Assembly: GCA_026770575.1 (NCBI GenBank)
Contig: MU658019.1
Span: 5,177-15,675 of the forward strand
Origin: Pelagophyceae sp. CCMP2097
Lineage: Eukaryota; Sar; Pelagophyceae
Direction: 5' to 3'
DNA: 10,499 nucleotides
This document shows, one piece after another, positions 6,928 through 10,499 of the stretch (position 1 is its first letter; each line of letters opens with the position of its first letter). A model generated the notes under the pieces. It worked only from the letters and a program-made list of their open reading frames with translations, did not search any database and was not told the origin of the DNA. The translations under genes and the position numbers were made by a program.

Positions 6928-8680
6928 CTACATCGAGGCGGCCAGGGCCGCCTCGACGGCGGCGCACTGGACCGAAATTCGGTGCGCGGGGGACCAGGAA
7001 GTGCTCGCGGCGTGGTCGACGGCGCCGCGGGCCCGCCGGAGGCGGTTCGGCCTCAGACCGTCGCCCAAGAGCCGCCGCGTCGACGCGTCCTGCATGCTCA
7101 GGAGCCGCCGCGTCGACGTGACGACGTCTTGCAGAGACCGCCGCGAGTCCGCCTGCACCACGTCCGACGCGCCGCCCTGGCGGGCGGCGAAACGCGGGTG
7201 CGTCCGCACCGCGTCCTCGAGGACCTGCCACAGCTTCTCGGCGGTCAGCTTCTTGCCGAGCGAGCCGTCGGCGCCCGCGGCCAGGTACCGCCCGGCGTCC
7301 TCGGGCGAGTCGTTCGCCGAGACGATGTAGATGAGGCGTGGCACGTTGCCCTCCTCGGCGTCGAGCTGCCGGCACTCGCGGCAGATGTCGACACCGGTCT
7401 TCGTGTGGTGCACGGGCGCAAAGTTGAAGTCGAGGAGCAACACGTCGCAGTCACGCTCGATGAACGTCTTTGGAAAGGTGTCGATGGACTCTCGCGTCGC
7501 GCCGGCGACAAAGGGCTCGTGCGACGTCACTTTCTCCGCGAGCCTCGCAAACATCTTGCGGAACATCGCCGAGTCGTCGGCCATTGCGATTGTCAGCCGC
7601 AACCGCTGGACTGACAACACGGTCACGGTGGCGAACCGTCTGGAGCTGGGCAGCACGACCACGACGTCCGGCAGCTCGAGCTTCGCGATGACTCCATCGT
7701 TCAGCAACACGAGGCGCACCGCTCCGCCGAGGGCTTTCGCGGCCGCCGCCGCCATGGGGAAGCCGTCGCCCGAGCTCACCTCGGCGGCGTGCTCTTGCGC
7801 GCGCTTGCCCTCGACGTGCGCAATCTCGTTCAGCTCCTTTTCGCCCATTTGTAGGAGAGCCACGTGTTCGGGCCCGGCCCAGTTGCGCAGTTCCAAGGAG
7901 AGGCGGACGCGCGTCGCGCCCTCCTCGAGCGGGTCGACGTTGAGGGAGAGCGACGGCGGCCGCGCGTCGCCGTACTTGAAGGCCTATGTGGCTCTGTTGG
8001 GCAGAGTCCACACGCGCGCAGGCAAAGCGACGAAAACTCACGTTGGACAGCATGTTATCAAGGCAGATGTTGAAAAGGACCTTGTCGAGGCGTAGCGTAC
8101 TCCGGTGCGCGGCGGCGCCCGTCGTCTCGGCGTGGTTGAACGGGCTGTTCGCCGTGTCGTGGCGCCGCCACCGCAGGTCGATGAGCGCAGTGGGTTCGAC
8201 GGCGCCCCACGACGGCGTGTACCGGCCCGTCAAGAGCCGCATCAGGACGGCCTTGTTGTTCAAAACTTCAGTGATCTCATCGATCTGCACCCGTTGGGAC
8301 TGGTCGGCGCAGGATTCACCGAGGACGAAGATGCGGTTCTTCAGCTCGTGGTTCAGGTAGCGCTCCGTCTTCTCGTTCATCTCGAAGCGGTATCGGATCC
8401 GTTCCTCGACGCGCAGCCCCACGGCTGCCGCGGCGTTACGCTTCTCGTCCACTCGTTTCCGGTCGCGCGCAGCCCCGACCTCAAGTCTGCGAAGGGCTAT
8501 CAAAAGCAGGGCGATGGCGAAGAGCGAGACGCTCGCGCCGGCGTAGAGCAGCGTCAGCCCGCCGTAGAAATTGTAGTGGCACTGCACATTGAGGTCCAAA
8601 AAGGGCTCGTAGGCGTGGACGTGCGCCCGGTAGCCCGGGTCGGCCGTCTTGATGACTTGGTGGCCGCCCGTTTCGGCCAT
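6928..8680 (-). CDS. hybrid sensor histidine kinase core with C-terminal receiver domain
   Basis: Exons 8042-8680 and 6928-7983, joined by a 58-nt phase-0 intron (GTGAGT..ACATAG), give 564 residues from the ATG at 8680 (context ACCATGG). A membrane segment (about 42-63, LLYAGASVSLFAIALLLIAL) is followed by a linker and the H-box RYLNHELKNRIFVLGES with phospho-acceptor His111. The intron joins the N-box as NICLDNMLSN|AFKYG. The ATP-binding domain ends with SSGDGFPMAAAAAKALGG but lacks a recognisable DxGxG G1 motif. The receiver then shows MADDS, the phospho-acceptor Asp in DVLLLDFNF (codon 7429-7431), IVSAND and the Lys in GSLGKKLT. After the receiver, about 65 residues include repeated S/T-RR-LL words. 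The expected role is His-to-Asp phosphorelay at a membrane. The upstream sensory part is in the same frame but separated by a TGA, so this ATG may be the real start of a shortened kinase or an internal methionine. Confidence 0.82.
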
Positions 8681-8713
8681 GGTGACCTCGACGTTGGCCG
8701 GGAAGATCGAGGA

Positions 8714-9352
8714 TCAGCGGTCGCTGGGGAGGTGGAAGAAGAAGATGCCCGCGTCGGGGCAGCTCTCGCCGACGGCGCAGCTCTCCCCGACGAAGGGTAC
8801 TTGGAGAGTGATGCCGTAGTCCCCCAGGGGCGCGTAGTCCGCCGTCTTTGGAAGGCCGCGTCCGTAGTCCGCCGCCGGGCCGCTCGTCGCGTACGGCGGA
8901 CGCGCGATGGGGCGGTGCTGCTCGCGTCCGTAGTCCGCCGCTGGGCCGCTCGATGCGTACGGCGGGTGCGCGATGCTCGTCGCGTACGGCGGGTGCGCGA
9001 TGGGGCGATGCTGCTCGTGGAGCCGGAACTCGAGCGCGGCCGGCAAAACGCGGCGGTCCCTCTCCTGCAGGTCCCGACCAACATTTAAATTGATCTCGGG
9101 CCGGTCGTACGCGGCCACGGACCAAGAAGTCATCGCCGGGTTGTACGTCTCCCGCATCGGCGCCGTCACGGGGTCGTAGAAGGCTTGCTCGCCGCGCTCG
9201 TCGGGGCCGATACTGTCGAGGGACGAGAGGCCGATGTCGTCCTCGTGGCGCGCGTCGGTGATGTTGCGCGTGCCGCCGTAGACAGAGCTAATGTAGGCCT
9301 CGTACGCGGCGCAGTCGCTTTGGAGCACCGTCGGGAGCCAGATGATGTCCGT
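8714..9352 (-). CDS. CHASE-like sensory domain segment, in frame with the kinase
   Basis: This block is open from just after a TAG (9353-9355) to a TGA (8714-8716) and has no convincing initiator, so it looks like the middle of a longer protein. It begins TDIIWLPTVLQSDCAAYEAY, which resembles the W-x-P-x-V start of CHASE extracytoplasmic domains. Later INLNVGRDLQERDRRVLPAA resembles the CHASE G-x-D-L..R..A-x segment, and GITLQVPFVGESC resembles the closing strand. Two tandem 22-residue-type repeats rich in His, Pro and Tyr (8858-9016) interrupt the domain, and VGESC is doubled nearby. CHASE domains sense small ligands outside the membrane, including cytokinins in plant receptors. The ligand here is unknown. 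The frame matches the kinase block downstream and the membrane-segment block upstream. Family assignment rests on pattern resemblance only. Confidence 0.55.
   Translation of the reverse strand, partial: TDIIWLPTVLQSDCAAYEAYISSVYGGTRNITDARHEDDIGLSSLDSIGPDERGEQAFYDPVTAPMRETYNPAMTSWSVAAYDRPEINLNVGRDLQERDRRVLPAALEFRLHEQHRPIAHPPYATSIAHPPYASSGPAADYGREQHRPIARPPYATSGPAADYGRGLPKTADYAPLGDYGITLQVPFVGESCAVGESCPDAGIFFFHLPSDR
8858..9016 (-). repeat. tandem coding repeats, His/Pro/Tyr-rich insert in the CHASE-like domain
   Basis: The translated block contains EQHRPIAHPPYATS..SGPAADYGR, then a second unit EQHRPIARPPYATSGPAADYGR-like (about 66 nt). The first unit has a further internal duplication of IAHPPYA[ST]S (about 27 nt). 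The DNA copies are nearly identical, suggesting recent expansion. On the plus strand it appears as repeated CCGTAGTCCGCCGC and GCGTACGGCGG words. Confidence 0.8.
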
Positions 9353-10105
9353 CTAGCGGAACGATTTGGCCAGCTCCTCGAGGCGCTTCAGCTGCAGCGC
9401 GTTGGCCAGCGGGCCCGGCACGAGGAACGGCGTCCGCCGCGGGTCCGAGTAGATGTGCTCTTTGACCATCAACCACCCGAACGTCGACGCCTCGGCGACG
9501 AGCCGCTTTCCCCAGCCAGAGATGACGTCGCGCACGGCGCGGCAGTCGATCTCCTCGCTCTTCTTCCGGCGCCGGCTCTCCGTGATCCGCCGACCGAGGC
9601 CAGTTGCCGACGCCGCGCACATCCCGCTCATGAGCACGAGGCCGAGCCCGAGCAGCCCGCGGGGCGCGAGGTGCGAACCGGTCATGGACGACGCGCCCGC
9701 CGCTCCCGCAGTCGCGGGCACGACCCGGGCGGCCGCCCGATACGGCCAAAACGTCCTTCGAGTACGAAGCGCCGCGAGGTCGGCGAGGCGCGCCACCTCG
9801 AGGGTCGCGACCTTTGCGAGGCGCTTCTGCGTGGCGACGTCGGCGAGGCGCTGCGCTTCGACCAGCGCCGCGACGTCAGTGAGGCGAAACGCCTCGTTGG
9901 CGGCGTCGAGCGACGCGACTTCGGCGCGGCGATGCGCCTCGATCGACGCCTCGAGCATTGCGAGGTCCATCGCCTCGGGCGTCATAGAGGTACGCCGCTT
10001 CGCGGCGAGCGGCTGGCACGTTCCAATGACTCGAGTCCCCCGGTCGGATGGACTCTTCATGATCAGTATAATAAACCTTACCGCCTCATTGAACTGACCC
10101 TGCAT
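9353..10105 (-). CDS. N-terminal coiled-coil and membrane segment of the sensor kinase locus
   Basis: From the ATG at 10105 the frame gives 250 residues and ends at the TAG (9353-9355), directly in frame with the CHASE-like block. Residues 60-112 contain a helical repeat of RLxDVAxLxxA type (RLTDVAALVEAQ, RLADVATQK, RLAKVATLEVA, RLADLAALR), predicted as coiled coil. A hydrophobic segment follows (about 150-170, LLGLGLVLMSGMCAASATGL), likely the first transmembrane helix. The part after it (TFGWLMVKEHIYSD..FLVPGPL..LEELAKSFR) reads like the N-terminal helical region of a CHASE domain running into IIWLPTV beyond the TAG. In-frame ATGs at 10060 and 9985 are alternative starts; the one at 10060 has an A at -3. 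Interpreted as the front part of one receptor kinase, broken or spliced at the TAG. Confidence 0.55.
   Translation of the reverse strand: MQGQFNEAVRFIILIMKSPSDRGTRVIGTCQPLAAKRRTSMTPEAMDLAMLEASIEAHRRAEVASLDAANEAFRLTDVAALVEAQRLADVATQKRLAKVATLEVARLADLAALRTRRTFWPYRAAARVVPATAGAAGASSMTGSHLAPRGLLGLGLVLMSGMCAASATGLGRRITESRRRKKSEEIDCRAVRDVISGWGKRLVAEASTFGWLMVKEHIYSDPRRTPFLVPGPLANALQLKRLEELAKSFR
9776..9928 (-). repeat. degenerate coding repeats of about 27-45 nt
   Basis: The DNA repeats words such as GACGTCGGCGAGGCGC and encodes a leucine/alanine-rich repeat [RL][ATL][DEK]VA-x-L in the minus-strand product. Unit lengths vary in multiples of three, so the frame is preserved, supporting this as the translated frame. 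A soluble coiled-coil function is inferred. Confidence 0.6.
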
Positions 10106-10120
10106 TTGTGGTTTCGACGG

Positions 10121-10160
10121 GTGTCTTAGGGTGCCTTAGGAATTCCTAGGGTGCCTTAGG
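10121..10160. repeat. decamer tandem repeat upstream of the kinase locus
   Basis: Four consecutive decamers share the ending CTTAGG or CCTAGG: GTGTCTTAGG, GTGCCTTAGG, AATTCCTAGG and GTGCCTTAGG. The array lies 16-55 bp upstream of the ATG at 10105. It includes the palindromic word TAGGAATTCCTAGG (10137-10150), also found in the PDCD2 upstream region. A regulatory role is inferred from position. Confidence 0.5.
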
Positions 10161-10235
10161 GGGGAAGAATATTCACGTTATGACGCGTGTACAGCACGAG
10201 CAGCCAAATTCGCATGCCAAGCGGAGTAGAAACGT

Positions 10236-10295
10236 GAACGAGCGGGCTCGAACTCGCGACCTCATGCAAGACATTTGAACTGAATGACCCATGTG
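10236..10295 (-). tRNA. degenerate tRNA-like sequence (pseudo-tRNA or tRNA-derived SINE remnant)
   Basis: On the minus strand the sequence reads TCTTGCATGAGGTCGCGAGTTCGAGCC, resembling the anticodon-to-TΨC part of a tRNA, and GTTCGAGCC fits the pol III B-box. Upstream TGGGTCATTCAGTTC resembles a weak A-box. It does not fold as a functional tRNA: the 3' half of the anticodon stem is missing, the T-arm pairs only if CCG is treated as an insertion, and no acceptor stem was found. It is best read as a decayed tRNA or the head of a tRNA-derived SINE. Confidence 0.28.
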
Positions 10296-10378
10296 ATGTG
10301 TTACACAAACATCAACACCGACGTTAATCCTGGCAAAAGGGATTTCCGGTCCCAGTGCCAGGAGCCGGATCAGAAGTG

Positions 10379-10386
10379 TATATAAT
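10379..10386 (+). promoter_or_regulatory. TATA-like box before a possible plus-strand gene
   Basis: TATATAAT lies 40 bp upstream of an ATG at 10426. A nine-base G run follows (10390-10397 region). Promoter status is inferred only from spacing. Confidence 0.3.
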
Positions 10387-10425
10387 TAGGGGGGGGGTCA
10401 AGGATCTCGGTCGTTTCTCGTTGGA

Positions 10426-10499
10426 ATGAGGCGCGGAAGGGCTCTATCGACGCGCCTTGGACCCGCAGGGCCAGCCCGCACGTTTTATTCGCGTTGCGA
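10426..10499 (+). CDS. possible 5' end of a gene running off the window (targeting-peptide-like)
   Basis: The ATG at 10426 (context GGAATGA) opens a frame that stays open to the window edge and begins MRRGRALSTRLGPAGPARTF. The first 24 residues have six arginines and no acidic residues, like a mitochondrial presequence. Only 74 bases are available, so openness is weak evidence. The TATA-like word 40 bp upstream adds modest support. Product unknown. Confidence 0.25.
   Translation, partial: MRRGRALSTRLGPAGPARTFYSRC

Noticed and set aside
6778..7614. Plus-strand 278-codon open frame
   Set aside because: It overlaps the receiver domain on the opposite strand, whose motifs are clear. Openness is explained by high GC content.
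8858..9016. Spaced repeats considered as a CRISPR-like array
   Set aside because: Units are contiguous, multiples of three, lie within a translated domain, and lack unique spacers.
8105..10129. Long plus-strand open frames (8105-9088 and 9185-10129) opposite the kinase locus
   Set aside because: They are Arg/Val-rich antisense shadows of the minus-strand frame, which carries recognisable domain motifs, membrane segments and a fitting intron.

Overview
The window looks like nuclear DNA of a GC-rich, compact-genome eukaryote. Three genes carry short spliceosomal introns: 52, 58, 80 and 235 nt, with GTGCGT, GTGAGT, GTACGA or GTGAGC donors and YAG acceptors, each joining conserved protein motifs in frame. 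PDCD2/Tsr4 proteins and SLC25 carriers are eukaryotic families. A carrier with an ER-type signal peptide and a CHASE-like hybrid histidine kinase suggest a unicellular alga with a complex plastid. A pelagophyte-type stramenopile is my best guess, but that is inference and not proven by the sequence.

Layout, left to right. Positions 1-240 show only short direct repeats. Positions 241-1129 (minus) hold a poorly resolved gene with a signal-peptide-like N-terminus and a patch resembling a glycosyltransferase; it is either spliced in a way I could not solve or decayed. Positions 1318-2277 (minus) are an intact, intronless RsuA-type pseudouridine synthase. Positions 2278-3583 are a divergent promoter region invaded by two non-autonomous DNA transposons lying almost back to back: a 656-bp element with 16-17-bp inverted ends and 9-bp direct repeats (2392-3047), and a 368-bp TA-flanked element with 23-bp inverted ends (3061-3428). 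Positions 3584-4984 (plus) are a three-exon PDCD2/Tsr4-family gene of 361 residues. Positions 5294-6326 (minus) are a two-exon SLC25 carrier of 326 residues that most resembles the S-adenosylmethionine carriers. After about 600 bp with no supported gene, 6928-10105 (minus) holds a two-component sensor locus: coiled-coil-like N-terminus, membrane segment, CHASE-like sensory domain, second membrane segment, histidine kinase and receiver. The right end has a decamer repeat, a tRNA-like remnant, and possibly the 5' end of another plus-strand gene.

Functional links. The divergent RsuA-type and PDCD2 genes both belong to small-subunit ribosome maturation families, one acting on rRNA (probably organellar) and the other on a cytosolic 40S protein. 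Before the transposon insertions their shared intergenic region would have been about 275 bp.

The most interesting locus is the sensor kinase. Its reading frame can be followed for about 1.04 thousand codons across one well-defined intron, interrupted only by an in-frame TAG (9353-9355) and an in-frame TGA (8714-8716). Both interruptions fall in or beside the CHASE-like sensory region, while domain-like sequence continues in the same frame on both sides. Recent pseudogenisation, hidden splicing, sequence error and recoding are all still possible.
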